From contig NZ_CP062260.1 in assembly GCF_014863545.1 (NCBI RefSeq), forward strand, positions 4,915,501-4,979,500: DNA of 64,000 nt. Direction: 5' to 3'. Source of the DNA: Paenibacillus sp. JNUCC32. Its GTDB lineage: Bacteria > Bacillota > Bacilli > Paenibacillales > Paenibacillaceae. Both the position numbers and the translations under genes were made by a program. Shown here piece by piece: positions 1 through 8,916 of this stretch (position 1 is its first letter; the number at the start of each line of letters is the position of its first letter). A model generated the notes under the pieces. The model did no database searches and had not been told where the DNA came from. It saw only the letters and a program-made list of their open reading frames with translations.

Positions 1-681
1 AATCACATGAATCGCCCGAAGGGAAGGCTGCTTCCAAATGAGTGCCCAGCCTTCTTGAATGGAGCGCCCTTTCGAAACGCGCGTCTTCTCTTTCGGTTCC
101 GGGGCGGCTTCATGCCGATCCTCTATAAGTTTCATGAAGACTGCCGCTGCCAGGGACAGCGCAAAGGTCAGTCCTATCACGCTGCTTCCGCCCAAGACTG
201 CGACCAGCAGTCCCCCAACCGCCCAGCCTCCCAGTTGGATCATCTGATCCACGATGGCAACAAAGCTGTTCGCTTTCGTTAACTCGGCGGCATCCACCAG
301 ACGCGGCAGCATGGCATGGCTGGCAGGTGCAGCCCAGCCATCGAGCAAGGAGATGAGAAATACGAATCCGAGAATCGCATAAACCGTCGCCTCCTGCTCT
401 CCCAGTGCATAGCAGGTTACCATCAACAGGAACAGCACGGCCGTTTTTCCGATCTGAGACGAAACAAGCAGCGACTTGAGGCTGTACTTGTCCATTAAAA
501 CGGGCGCAAAGCTCCCGCTGATAAACCGGGCCGTCGTCGTAACGAAAGGGATCATGGCCATCAACATGGCAGATCCCGTAATCCCATGGATCATAGTCAT
601 CAGGCCGACAATGTAAAATAAATCGCCGCTATTGGCGAGCGCCTGGCCTATCCAGAGATATCGAAAGGATTTCCGTTTCAT
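1..681 (-). CDS. MFS transporter, N-terminal part (runs off the window)
   Basis: The frame reads leftward from ATG at 679-681 to the window edge without a stop, giving 227 residues of the N-terminal half. It starts MKRKSFRYLWIGQALANSGD, followed by alternating hydrophobic segments and a cytoplasmic loop carrying an LMDKYSLKSLL-type motif, the layout of the first six helices of a major facilitator exporter such as the MdfA/YfiS-like macrolide or multidrug group. Substrate cannot be told. It is divergent from the sigma factor gene at 1042. A perfect 16-bp palindrome lies in the intergenic region and may be an operator. The stop codon lies outside the window. Confidence 0.85.
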   Translation of the reverse strand, partial: MKRKSFRYLWIGQALANSGDLFYIVGLMTMIHGITGSAMLMAMIPFVTTTARFISGSFAPVLMDKYSLKSLLVSSQIGKTAVLFLLMVTCYALGEQEATVYAILGFVFLISLLDGWAAPASHAMLPRLVDAAELTKANSFVAIVDQMIQLGGWAVGGLLVAVLGGSSVIGLTFALSLAAAVFMKLIEDRHEAAPEPKEKTRVSKGRSIQEGWALIWKQPSLRAIHVI

Positions 682-1041
682 CTTTCTACCCCAATTCTGT
701 ATTTAGTTGTGCGGGTTGGGTAGAAAAACCTACATATTCTGGCCTCCGTTCATTTCATATGACTCATATAGTAACATCCTTCATGTCTTCTGTTAAGCTG
801 CTCGGTATTTTTCAATCCCTCCTCATTTCAGCCTTGGATTCGCACAAACGGCGTAACCGGCCTGGTATATCCCTCCATTCGTCTATTTTTTATCCCGGAC
901 TAAAACTATTTGGCCCTCTCCACGGTCTAATGATCAGTCAAGCGCACTCAAGTACTTGAGTTGATCCCATCAATCCGGCCAATGAATGAACAGATCAACG
1001 AATTCGTGCCATGACATGTATACTAGTGCTAGTAGTTAGGA
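682..1041. other. Divergent intergenic region between MFS gene and sigma factor gene
   Basis: This 360-bp region has no convincing gene. It contains the palindrome at 946-961 and a possible extended -10 (TATACT at 1019-1024) in front of the sigma factor gene. I see no clear -35 partner. Promoters for both divergent genes must lie here. Confidence 0.5.
946..961. promoter_or_regulatory. Perfect 16-bp palindrome, candidate operator
   Basis: ACTCAAGTACTTGAGT is a perfect inverted repeat with 8-bp arms and no spacer. It sits about 265 bp upstream of the MFS start and about 80 bp upstream of the sigma factor start. A dimeric winged-helix repressor (HxlR, MarR or ArsR type) is a plausible ligand, but none is encoded next to it in this window. 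Confidence 0.4.
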
Positions 1042-1560
1042 GTGAGTGAACTGAGAGCGAAAGAATCGAAGCAACAACAGTTCAGCGAACATATCGAGAA
1101 ATGCAAGAACAAGTTATACCGGGTGGCCTATTGCTATGTCAAAAACGAGCAGGAGGCACTGGACATCGTCTCGGAAGCGACCTATAAGGGATACCTCGCT
1201 TATGAGCGGATGAACGCGCCGCAGTATTTTGATTCTTGGATGACCCGGATCGTCATTAACGCTGCCATCGACCATCTCGGTCGCAAGAAGCGGTTTACCT
1301 ATATGGAAGACCAGGCCCAGGACTACGCGGCTGCAGAGCATGGGGTCCCGCTGGAGGAGAAAATGGATCTGTACGATGCGCTGGACAAACTGCCGCCGGA
1401 GGAGAAAACCTACATGATTTTGAAGTTTTTTGAGGACCTGCGCTTTAGGGAAATGGCGGATGTGCTGTCATTGTCCGAGAACACCGTCAAAACCAGGTTT
1501 TATCGCATTATCGGAAAATTGAAATCTTATTTAATCGAGGGAGAGGTCGATAGCCTATGA
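1042..1560 (+). CDS. RNA polymerase ECF-type sigma factor
   Basis: A 172-residue sigma-70 family protein of the extracytoplasmic type. Region 2 is visible as ...FYRVAYCYVKNEQEALDIVSEATYKGYLAYE (about residues 25-55), and region 4 as LPPEEKTYMILKFFEDLRFREMADVLSLSENTVKTRFYRIIGKLK (about 115-160), including the helix-turn-helix. It resembles SigV/SigM-like factors. The next gene overlaps its stop by 4 bp and encodes a membrane anti-sigma-like protein, so the pair is translationally coupled. The start is uncertain: GTG at 1042 overlaps the AGGAG at 1038-1042, while an in-frame CTG at 1051 has ideal spacing from it. Confidence 0.9.
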   Translation: MSELRAKESKQQQFSEHIEKCKNKLYRVAYCYVKNEQEALDIVSEATYKGYLAYERMNAPQYFDSWMTRIVINAAIDHLGRKKRFTYMEDQAQDYAAAEHGVPLEEKMDLYDALDKLPPEEKTYMILKFFEDLRFREMADVLSLSENTVKTRFYRIIGKLKSYLIEGEVDSL

Positions 1561-2405
1561 CAGGAAAAGAACGCTACGAACACATTGAAATCCCCGCTCA
1601 GTTAACAGGCGTCATAGATGCTGCGCAGAAAAAGGCGGCCACCCGTAAACGATCCAAACGTATGATGAGGTATTCTTCCGTTGTTGCAGCGGCCGCTGCC
1701 CTGCTGTTCGTGGTCAATATCCCAACGGTAGCCAATGCCTTATCCAAAGTACCCGTGGTGGGCAGCATCGTTCAGGTGCTGCAATTCGGGGGCGGCGGCG
1801 AGCGGACCGACGGCGTTACCGTAGGAACGGAAGCTTCCGAGGATGTATTCAAGATTCATTTTGATCAGGAAGGCGAGTCCGTTTCCAGCGTGCCTGCCTA
1901 TACCGTCGACCATAGAGATGCCCCGAACCGCCTTATTTTCACGTTTAACGGGGTTCGAAATTTTGACTATGATACCATCAAGAAAGACATGCTGGCGCTT
2001 CCGCTGGTGAAGGATGTTTATGAAAATGTGATTCTGGACGATTCGGCCATGCGTTTTGTCGTTGAGCTGAAGGACGGCGTGAAGCATTCCGTATCGGAAT
2101 ATAAAGATCCCGGCTATTTGGAGCTGAAGCTTACTTCCACCGGCGAGCCGGTAACTCCGCGCGAAGTCTTCTATATCCGCAGTGAGACGATGCCGCAAGG
2201 GGAATCCCTGGCCATTCTTGAAGAGATTTACTTGGAAGACGACGTGACCTTCATTAAGGCGGCCGGCGGGGACTTTATCGCGGTCATCGGCGGATTCGAT
2301 ACCCGCGAGGCTGCCGAGCAGAAGCTCGGCGAAATTTCGTCGCGCGAGACCTACGGCGATGATCTTCGCATCGACAGCTGGATGAGCAATGAGCGCCCGG
2401 ACTAA
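1557..2405 (+). CDS. DUF4179-like membrane anti-sigma factor
   Basis: A 282-residue protein with a basic cytoplasmic N-terminus of about 38 residues (RKRSKRMMRYSS), one transmembrane segment (about 40-60), then the motif PTVANALSKVPVVGSIVQVLQF typical of DUF4179 proteins, and a long extracytoplasmic domain. No HxxxCxxC zinc anti-sigma motif is present. ATG at 1557 overlaps the sigma gene stop (ATGA), with GAGAGGT upstream. By position it most likely sequesters the upstream ECF factor at the membrane; the inducing signal is unknown. A strong terminator follows at 2419. Confidence 0.8.
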   Translation: MTGKERYEHIEIPAQLTGVIDAAQKKAATRKRSKRMMRYSSVVAAAAALLFVVNIPTVANALSKVPVVGSIVQVLQFGGGGERTDGVTVGTEASEDVFKIHFDQEGESVSSVPAYTVDHRDAPNRLIFTFNGVRNFDYDTIKKDMLALPLVKDVYENVILDDSAMRFVVELKDGVKHSVSEYKDPGYLELKLTSTGEPVTPREVFYIRSETMPQGESLAILEEIYLEDDVTFIKAAGGDFIAVIGGFDTREAAEQKLGEISSRETYGDDLRIDSWMSNERPD

Positions 2406-2418
2406 CCGGTAACACATG

Positions 2419-2461
2419 AAAAAAGCACCGCTCCGACAAGTGTTGGAGCGGTGCTTTTTGA
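2419..2461. terminator. Bidirectional intrinsic terminator
   Basis: A 14-bp stem (AAAAGCACCGCTCC pairing with GGAGCGGTGCTTTT) with a short loop. The A-run on one side and T-run on the other suit both the rightward anti-sigma gene and the leftward dehydrogenase operon. Confidence 0.85.
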
Positions 2462-2528
2462 TGATCACATTATCAGGTTCGGTTGTACCTCCAGCTCCGG
2501 AAGCAGCTCTTCCTGCCGCAAAGAAACG

Positions 2529-3590
2529 TTATGCGTTTTGATGAGGATAGATCATGACTTTGACGCTGGTGTCCTTTTGCGTGCGGGCAAGCTCCACGGC
2601 TTCCTCGATCTGATCCAAAGAAAACTGGTGGGTGATGATGTCCCGTATGCGGCTGCCCTTGTTCTGCAGCATCTGAATAGCGGCCGGATACGTATTCGCA
2701 TAGCGGAACACACCGTATACATCCAGCTCGGCGTCAACCAAAGCGCCGATATCCACCGGAATGGCATCCTTTGCAGGCAAGCCTACAAACACGATGCGGC
2801 CCCCGCGGTTCACATAACCGATGGAATCCGCGATGGCCCCGGCATTGCCCGATGTTTCGATGATGAGATCGATTCCCTTGCCGCCCGTAAGTTCGACCAA
2901 TCGCTGGGGCACGGATTCGTCCATGGGATTGATCACGCCGGAGGCCCCCATCTGAAGGGCCAGATTGCGCCGGTAATCCACGACGTCGCTGCCGAATACC
3001 TGTGAGGCTCCGGACATTTTGGCTGCCTCCATGGCAAGCAGGCCGATCGGGCCCAAACCGAGCACCAGCACCCGGTCCTCCGGCCGGATACGCCCGCGGC
3101 GTACGGCATGAAGGCCAACGGACAGCGGCTCAAGCAATGCGCCCTCCTCGAAGGACATTTCATCCGGCAGCCGGAACAGGAAGTCGCTGCGAACCGCAAC
3201 GTATTCGGCCCAGGCACCGTCAACCGGAGGAGTCGCCATGAACACCACGTCCGGGCACAGGTTGTAGCGTCCGCTTTTGCAATAGGCGCATCGCCCGCAC
3301 GTAACGCCCGGCTCTACGGCCACGCGGTCACCGACGGAGACATTTGTCACCTTCTCCCCCGTTTTCACAACGACTCCAGCCAGCTCATGTCCCAGAATCA
3401 ACGGCTCCTTCACCTCATACCTTCCGATCCGTCCATGCTCATAATAATGCACGTCCGAACCGCAGATGCCGATGCAAAACACCTGAATCAAGGCTTCATC
3501 CGGCTTCGGCTCCGGAATGGGCACCTGCTTCACCCCAATGGATAAAGGACGATCAAGAACGGCGGCAGACATCAAATTAGGCTGCGACAA
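2529..3590 (-). CDS. Zinc-dependent NAD(P) alcohol/polyol dehydrogenase (sorbitol/xylitol dehydrogenase-like)
   Basis: A medium-chain dehydrogenase/reductase of 353 residues. The catalytic zinc site is visible as ICGSDVHYYEHG with GHELAGVV, and the structural zinc loop as CGRCAYCKSGRYNLC. The nucleotide-binding fold has VLGLGPIGLLAMEAA. The HYYEHGRIG segment is characteristic of sorbitol (iditol) or xylitol dehydrogenases, which oxidise polyols to ketoses. I prefer the TTG at 3588-3590, preceded by AGAGGTGAA, over a GTG at 3629 that directly follows the upstream stop and lacks a ribosome site. It is the second gene of an operon with the alpha-glucosidase, suggesting sugar or sugar-alcohol catabolism. 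Confidence 0.88.
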   Translation of the reverse strand: MSQPNLMSAAVLDRPLSIGVKQVPIPEPKPDEALIQVFCIGICGSDVHYYEHGRIGRYEVKEPLILGHELAGVVVKTGEKVTNVSVGDRVAVEPGVTCGRCAYCKSGRYNLCPDVVFMATPPVDGAWAEYVAVRSDFLFRLPDEMSFEEGALLEPLSVGLHAVRRGRIRPEDRVLVLGLGPIGLLAMEAAKMSGASQVFGSDVVDYRRNLALQMGASGVINPMDESVPQRLVELTGGKGIDLIIETSGNAGAIADSIGYVNRGGRIVFVGLPAKDAIPVDIGALVDAELDVYGVFRYANTYPAAIQMLQNKGSRIRDIITHQFSLDQIEEAVELARTQKDTSVKVMIYPHQNA

Positions 3591-3629
3591 GCTGCATTCA
3601 CCTCTCATTTCAAGAAATCGCTTACCCAC

Positions 3630-5306
3630 TTAGTTTACACGATAAACTATCGCTTCATAAGGGTTTAAGGTGAATTGGCCGAAACTCCGGTCCGACCGCT
3701 CGTAATTGGTGAGCACCACTTCCGGATGACGGCCGCTCCATTCCGCTGGAAACTGAAACTCCGGCGTCCTGCCGTAAAAGTTCAATACGATCAGATATAC
3801 CTCGTTCCCTAATGATCTGGAATAAGCGAAGATCTCCGGATGCTCCTCCAGCACGGCTTCGTATTTTCCGTAGATCAGCACCTCGGTGGACTTGCGCAGA
3901 CGGATCAAGGCCTTATAGTAATTCAGAATGGAATCCGGATCGGCCAGTTGATGCTCCACGTTGATCTCATGATAATTCGGATTGGACCGAATCCACGGCA
4001 CGACGGATGAGAAACCGCCATAAAGCGTGTCATCCCACTGCATCGGCGTTCTTGCATTGTCCCGGGCCCGGTACGCGATTCTGCGCATCGTCTCGGACAC
4101 GTCTTTTCCGTCCAACAGCCGCTCGCGGTAATAATTGTAGATCTCCACGTCCCGATAATCGCTCAGCTCCGGAAACTCGACATTCGTCATCCCGATTTCC
4201 TGCCCCTGGTAAATGAACGGCGTCCCTTGCATCAGCATAAAAAAAGTAGCCAGCATCTTGGCCGATTCCTTATGATAGTGGACCGGATCGCCAAAACGGG
4301 ATACGGAGCGCGGCTGATCATGGTTCTCCATATAGAGAGCGTTCCAGCCCGTCCCTTCCAGGCCCGTCTGCCATTTATGCATGATCTGCTTCAATTCGGC
4401 CAAGTCCCAGACGGCGTAATCCCAGCGCCCTTCGAGTCCGAAATCGAGATTGACGTGCTCAAATTGAAAAATCATGTTCAGCGCCCCGTTCTCCTCCCCG
4501 ATCCAGCGGTCTGCTTCGGCGATCGGAATGCCGCTGGCTTCGCCCACCGTCATAATGTCATAATCGGCGAACGCTTCGCGTTTGAATTGCTGAAGAAATT
4601 CATGGATTCCCGCGATATTCCGGTGACCGGGATTTGAATCGACATATCGAAGGTTGTTTGGATTCGGCATGTCGGGCAAACCCGGCAGCTTCTTAATATG
4701 GGTGATCGCGTCCACGCGAAAGCCGTCGATCCCTTTATCCAGCCACCAGCGGATCATCCGCACCAGCTCTTCCCGGACCGCCGGATTCTCCATATTTAGA
4801 TCAGGCTGCTTTTTCGAATAGAGATGGAGATAATATTGACCCGTTAATTCGTCGTACTCCCAAGCGGAACCGGTGAACACCGATTCCCAATTGTTCGGCT
4901 CGGCCCCGTCCCTCGGGTCCCGCCAGATGTAATAATCCCGCTTCGGATTCGTTCGGGAGGAGCGGGCTTCCATAAACCACGGATGTTCATCCGAGGTATG
5001 ATTAAGCACCAGATCCATGATAAGGCGCATGCCGCGCTTATGGATTTCGGCCAGCAGCCGGTCGAAGTCGGCCATCGAGCCGAATTCCGTCATAATATCC
5101 TGATAATCGCTGATATCATAGCCGTTGTCGTTATTGGAGGATCGATAGATAGGGCATACCCATATGACGTCAATCCCGAGATCCTTCAAATAATCCAGAC
5201 GGGATATCACCCCTTGCAGATCCCCGATGCCATCTTCATTCGAATCCATGAAACTGCGCGGATAGATCTCATACGCAACGGCTTCTTTCCACCATGCTTT
5301 CCGCAT
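3630..5306 (-). CDS. Alpha-glucosidase / oligo-1,6-glucosidase, GH13
   Basis: A 558-residue intracellular GH13 enzyme without signal peptide. It hydrolyses alpha-glucosidic bonds in small oligosaccharides. Conserved regions in order are DLVLNHTSDEHPWF (region I, about residue 100), GFRVDAI (nucleophile Asp), TVGEASG (acid/base Glu) and MENHDQPR (transition-state Asp). The YEIYPRSFMDSNEDGIGDLQG opening and total length fit the GH13_31 oligo-1,6-glucosidase and trehalose-6-phosphate hydrolase group. No PTS or sugar ABC genes are adjacent, so the exact substrate is open. GGGGGATC precedes the start. The dehydrogenase follows directly in the same operon. Confidence 0.92.
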   Translation of the reverse strand: MRKAWWKEAVAYEIYPRSFMDSNEDGIGDLQGVISRLDYLKDLGIDVIWVCPIYRSSNNDNGYDISDYQDIMTEFGSMADFDRLLAEIHKRGMRLIMDLVLNHTSDEHPWFMEARSSRTNPKRDYYIWRDPRDGAEPNNWESVFTGSAWEYDELTGQYYLHLYSKKQPDLNMENPAVREELVRMIRWWLDKGIDGFRVDAITHIKKLPGLPDMPNPNNLRYVDSNPGHRNIAGIHEFLQQFKREAFADYDIMTVGEASGIPIAEADRWIGEENGALNMIFQFEHVNLDFGLEGRWDYAVWDLAELKQIMHKWQTGLEGTGWNALYMENHDQPRSVSRFGDPVHYHKESAKMLATFFMLMQGTPFIYQGQEIGMTNVEFPELSDYRDVEIYNYYRERLLDGKDVSETMRRIAYRARDNARTPMQWDDTLYGGFSSVVPWIRSNPNYHEINVEHQLADPDSILNYYKALIRLRKSTEVLIYGKYEAVLEEHPEIFAYSRSLGNEVYLIVLNFYGRTPEFQFPAEWSGRHPEVVLTNYERSDRSFGQFTLNPYEAIVYRVN

Positions 5307-5500
5307 TGCCTGATCCCCCGTTTACAATCAAAATGCTGCCCATCGCGGTATACGGACATTAGTCGTTTATTCTTATGAACCGACTCCTGCCTAAGCCGCA
5401 GTCTGTGGCAGCATACAGTATTGCCGTTTAAACGATCATATAAGCCTGATAACCATAGAATGGCCATGCCGCGGGGATATGCGGCACAGCCATTCTAAGT

Positions 5501-7753
5501 CTATCCTCTCACGTATTTACCGGTCAGGGAGTGTTCCGCCGCGATCAGTTCGGCGGGCGTTCCTTCGAATATGACCCTCCCTCCCCTGCTGCCGCCTTCG
5601 GGCCCGAGATCGATGATCCAGTCCGCCTGACGGATCACGTCCAGATTGTGCTCGATCACGATCACCGAGCTGCCGTTATCGACGAGCCGATTCATCATGT
5701 CCAGCAGATGCCCGACATCCGACATATGCAGCCCCGTCGTCGGCTCATCCATGACGTAAATCTGCCCCTGCTTGTGCAGCTCGCTGGCCAGCTTGATGCG
5801 CTGGCTTTCGCCCCCGGACAGGGTGCTCAGCGGCTGTCCGAGGGTCAGATAGTGCAGGCCCACGTCATGCAATGCTTCCAGCCGCCGCTTGATTTCTTTT
5901 TTCTCGAAAAAATCCAGCGCCTGCAGCACCGTCATGTCCAGCACCTCGGTGATCATTTTTCCATGGAGCTTGTACTGGAGCACATCATCCTTAAAACGTC
6001 TGCCGTCACAGGTATCGCACGGCGACTTGATGCCTTCCATGAAAGCCAGGTCCGTATAGATGAAGCCGAGCCCGTGGCAGTCGGGGCAGGCCCCTTTGGA
6101 ATTGAAGCTGAACAGGGACGGACTCTGGCCGTTCGCCTTGGCGAACATGCTCCGGATGTCATCCATGATCCCCGTGTAGGTGGCAGGGTTGGAACGGATC
6201 GAGGCGCTGACGGCGGACTGGTCGATGACAACAGCCTCGGGATGCTGGGACAGGAAGGCATGGTGAATGAGCGAGCTCTTTCCTGATCCCGCTACGCCCG
6301 TGACCACGGTCAATACGCCTACCGGGATCTCCACCGTCACATTGTTCAGGTTATGATGATTCGCATTGGCAATGCGCATATGCCCTGTAGGTACGCGAAA
6401 CTGTTCCTTCATCGGCATCCACCGCTTCATATACCGCCCGGTTAAGGTGGAAGCTTGGTCGCACAGCTGCTCGACCGTCCCTTCGAAGACAATTTCCCCT
6501 CCCCGGGTACCGGCATTCGGCCCCACATCCACCACATGATCGGCAATTTCAATCACGTCACGGTCATGCTCCACGACCAGCACGGTGTTGCCCTTGTCGC
6601 GAAGCTTCCTCAGCATGCCGTTCAGACGGTGGACATCCCGCGGATGCAAGCCCACGCTCGGCTCATCAAAAACATACATCATGTCCGTCAGGCTGCTGCC
6701 CAGATGCCGGACCATCTTGACCCGCTGCGACTCGCCTCCGGAGAGCGTGGTCGTCTCCCGGTTCAGCGTCAGGTAATCCAGTCCCATATCCATCAAATGC
6801 TGCAGCCGCTCCGCTAAGCTGGCTACCATGCCGGCAGCGATCGGCTCCTTGATATCCAGGATGAACGCTCTTAGGTCCCCGATCTCCATGGCCGCACACT
6901 CGGCGATGTTGAATCCGTTGATCCTGCAGCTTAACGCAGCTTGGCTGAGCCGTGTCCCCTCGCATAACGGGCATGTGCCGTGCGTAATGAAATTTTTCAC
7001 GTGATTGAAGGTTCGTTCGGACAATTCGCTGCTGTCTCGCTGAATATACAGCCGGTTAAATTTCAGCACGAGGCCTTCGAAGTCGGACTGCACCGGTCCG
7101 CCTTTGGACGGGAACGTCACTTTTCCCTCCTTGCCGTACAGGAAGAGATCCCATTCCGCTTCGGAATAATCGGCCAGCTTCTTGTCGTTATCAAAGAAAC
7201 CGGACATGGTGTAGTTCTTCATATACCAGCTGTCCACCGAGAAAATCGGAAACCGGACCGCTCCCTCATTCAAGGATTTGGTCGTATCCAGCAGCTTCGT
7301 CAGATCCAGCTCCACCTTCTTCCCGATTCCCTGGCATTCCGGACACATGCCCTGCGGATCGTTAAAAGAAAACGCATTGGAATAACCTACGAATGGCTGC
7401 CCCACCCTCGAAAACAGCAGTCGAAGAACGGCGTACAGATCGGTGATCGTGCCGAGCGTGGAACGCGAGTTCCCTCCCAGCCGCTTCTGGTCGATGACGA
7501 TGGCGGTCGACAAATTCTCGAGCGAGTCCACGTTCGGGCGGCTATGCCGGGGAAGCCGGTTCCGAACAAAAGCGGTGAACGTCTCGTTCAGCAATCGCTG
7601 GGCCTCGGAACTGATGGTATCAAACACGATGGACGATTTGCCCGAGCCGGATACGCCGGTAAAGACGGTGATTTTTCGTTTTGGAATTTGGAGCGAAACA
7701 TTCTTTAGATTATTCTCCCTGGCACCGCGAATGCGGATATATTCTTGCGGCAT
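5501..7753 (-). CDS. Short UvrA-like ABC ATPase (UvrA paralogue)
   Basis: A 750-residue twin-ABC protein of the UvrA superfamily. The first Walker A is GVSGSGKSS and the second GVAGSGKSS. Signature sequences TTLSGGESQRVKM and STLSGGESQRIKL are followed by Walker B segments YVFDEPSVGLHPRD and YVMDEPTTGLHMSD. Zinc-type Cys pairs (CPECQG, CPLCEG, CPDCHG, CDTCDG) are present. Canonical UvrA is about 950 residues; this form is about 200 shorter, and the missing part corresponds to the region between Walker A and signature in NBD1 that holds the UvrB-binding domain. It therefore probably acts outside classical excision repair, like DrrC/UvrA2 proteins linked to drug or damage tolerance. The start at 7753 is chosen for GGAGGAACGGCC upstream. 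Confidence 0.92.
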   Translation of the reverse strand: MPQEYIRIRGARENNLKNVSLQIPKRKITVFTGVSGSGKSSIVFDTISSEAQRLLNETFTAFVRNRLPRHSRPNVDSLENLSTAIVIDQKRLGGNSRSTLGTITDLYAVLRLLFSRVGQPFVGYSNAFSFNDPQGMCPECQGIGKKVELDLTKLLDTTKSLNEGAVRFPIFSVDSWYMKNYTMSGFFDNDKKLADYSEAEWDLFLYGKEGKVTFPSKGGPVQSDFEGLVLKFNRLYIQRDSSELSERTFNHVKNFITHGTCPLCEGTRLSQAALSCRINGFNIAECAAMEIGDLRAFILDIKEPIAAGMVASLAERLQHLMDMGLDYLTLNRETTTLSGGESQRVKMVRHLGSSLTDMMYVFDEPSVGLHPRDVHRLNGMLRKLRDKGNTVLVVEHDRDVIEIADHVVDVGPNAGTRGGEIVFEGTVEQLCDQASTLTGRYMKRWMPMKEQFRVPTGHMRIANANHHNLNNVTVEIPVGVLTVVTGVAGSGKSSLIHHAFLSQHPEAVVIDQSAVSASIRSNPATYTGIMDDIRSMFAKANGQSPSLFSFNSKGACPDCHGLGFIYTDLAFMEGIKSPCDTCDGRRFKDDVLQYKLHGKMITEVLDMTVLQALDFFEKKEIKRRLEALHDVGLHYLTLGQPLSTLSGGESQRIKLASELHKQGQIYVMDEPTTGLHMSDVGHLLDMMNRLVDNGSSVIVIEHNLDVIRQADWIIDLGPEGGSRGGRVIFEGTPAELIAAEHSLTGKYVRG

Positions 7754-7929
7754 GGCCGTTCCTCCTTTGTGCCCTGTAGTGCTCCTATTATAAAAGGGCA
7801 TTCATGACATGTACTGTCATAATGAAGGAAAGCTGCTATGATTCCGGTCGAACCCGCGCCGGGAAAATATCAGAAGGGTTGCCGGCCTATTAATGTTATA
7901 CTTAGTTTATAATGAGTCAGGGGAAAGAA

Positions 7930-8034
7930 ATGCAACATCCTTCCATTTTTGATTTTGGTTTGCCAATATGCATCCTGTCCATTACAATTTACGGAACATC
8001 ATCTTTCGAAGATTTCATGATTACAGGAGAGTAA
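7930..8034 (+). CDS. Possible 34-residue leader ORF before the deoxyribonucleotidase gene
   Basis: ATG at 7930 with a purine-rich GGGGAAAG just upstream opens a 34-codon frame ending TAA at 8032-8034, 7 bp before the next start. The product has no recognisable domain. The ribosome site of the next gene (AGGAGAG) lies inside its last codons, so translation could affect the downstream gene. It may be a chance frame. Confidence 0.25.
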   Translation: MQHPSIFDFGLPICILSITIYGTSSFEDFMITGE

Positions 8035-8041
8035 TGACGAT

Positions 8042-8617
8042 ATGAGCAAAAAAATAGTCGCCATCGATATGGATGATACGATCTGCCATCTGATTCCCAA
8101 AGCCATCCATTATCACAATTTGCAGTACAAGGATCCCCAGCTTACGCTCGATCAGATTACCGATTACAACCTGCACCAAATCTGGCATCCTGAATGCTCG
8201 GAAGAATTTTTCTTCGGAAAGCCCGGTTTGTATGAAGAGCTCGAACTATTTGACGAATATACGATTGACGAGGTTCACAGAATGACACATGATTATGATG
8301 TCATTGTCGTTACCGCAGCCCGCCCATCCTCGGTGCCTGAGAAATGGAGATGGCTGCAGAGGCATATGCCTTTTATTCCGTTCGAGAATTTTTTCGTGGC
8401 CAAGCGCAAGGATTTAGTAGAGTTTGACCTTCTGATTGACGATGGTCCCCATAATGCGATTGCTGCGAGAAAAGCCGGAAAACAGACCATCCTGATTCCG
8501 CGCCCATGGAATGCGCATATTCAGCATGAATTTATTCTGAAGGATTCCTGGAAGGGAATGAACGAGTTAGTAGACCGCATGTTATCCGATTCTAATCATC
8601 AAGGGGAAATGAAATGA
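8042..8617 (+). CDS. 5'(3')-deoxyribonucleotidase-like HAD phosphatase
   Basis: A 191-residue HAD-superfamily protein. Motif I is AIDMDDTIC (Asp nucleophile and acid/base, about residues 7-15), motif II is VVTAARP (about 95-101), a Lys in VAKRKDL fits motif III, and LLIDDGPHN gives motif IV. The family removes 5' or 3' phosphates from nucleoside monophosphates, notably dUMP and dTMP. AGGAGAG lies about 10 bp upstream. The next small gene overlaps its stop by 4 bp, so they form a coupled operon ending at the terminator at 8853. Confidence 0.85.
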   Translation: MSKKIVAIDMDDTICHLIPKAIHYHNLQYKDPQLTLDQITDYNLHQIWHPECSEEFFFGKPGLYEELELFDEYTIDEVHRMTHDYDVIVVTAARPSSVPEKWRWLQRHMPFIPFENFFVAKRKDLVEFDLLIDDGPHNAIAARKAGKQTILIPRPWNAHIQHEFILKDSWKGMNELVDRMLSDSNHQGEMK

Positions 8618-8844
8618 ATATAGACCGCAATAGCCGGTACCTGTCGCAAGACATCCATTTTTTCGCTGCCGCGCTGTCGGAAACGCTGGTTTCCGTGTGG
8701 GAGGAAGACCCCGCAAGCGTATACGTGGAGATCGAGCGAGGTTACATTGAATGCTACACGCCGGATGTCGTCCGCATCCGCAACGAAGAAACAGGTTATT
8801 TGACGCACTACAGCCGTGATACCGCAATGTTTCAGCGGATGTAA
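8614..8844 (+). CDS. Small hypothetical protein, coupled to deoxyribonucleotidase gene
   Basis: A 76-residue soluble, acidic protein that I do not recognise. ATG at 8614 overlaps the upstream stop (ATGA), with AAGGGG in front. It has no transmembrane segment and no cysteine motif except a single Cys near the middle (YIECYTPDV). The strict overlap and the terminator directly after it support a real gene co-expressed with the nucleotidase. Confidence 0.65.
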   Translation: MNIDRNSRYLSQDIHFFAAALSETLVSVWEEDPASVYVEIERGYIECYTPDVVRIRNEETGYLTHYSRDTAMFQRM

Positions 8845-8852
8845 AATACGAT

Positions 8853-8890
8853 AAGAGCCGCTTCCCTTGCCGGGAGGCGGCTCTTTTTAT
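8853..8890 (+). terminator. Intrinsic terminator
   Basis: The stem AAGAGCCGCTTCCC pairs with GGGAGGCGGCTCTT, followed by a run of T. It closes the deoxyribonucleotidase operon. Confidence 0.85.
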
Positions 8891-8916
8891 TGCCCGATTT
8901 ACCTTTTTTGCCAAGT

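Noticed and set aside
1740..2468. Long open frame antisense to the anti-sigma gene.
   Set aside because: No ribosome site and no domain; antisense frames of this length are common in GC-rich genes. The same reasoning excludes long antisense frames under nrdA, the U32 gene, nnr and uvrA.
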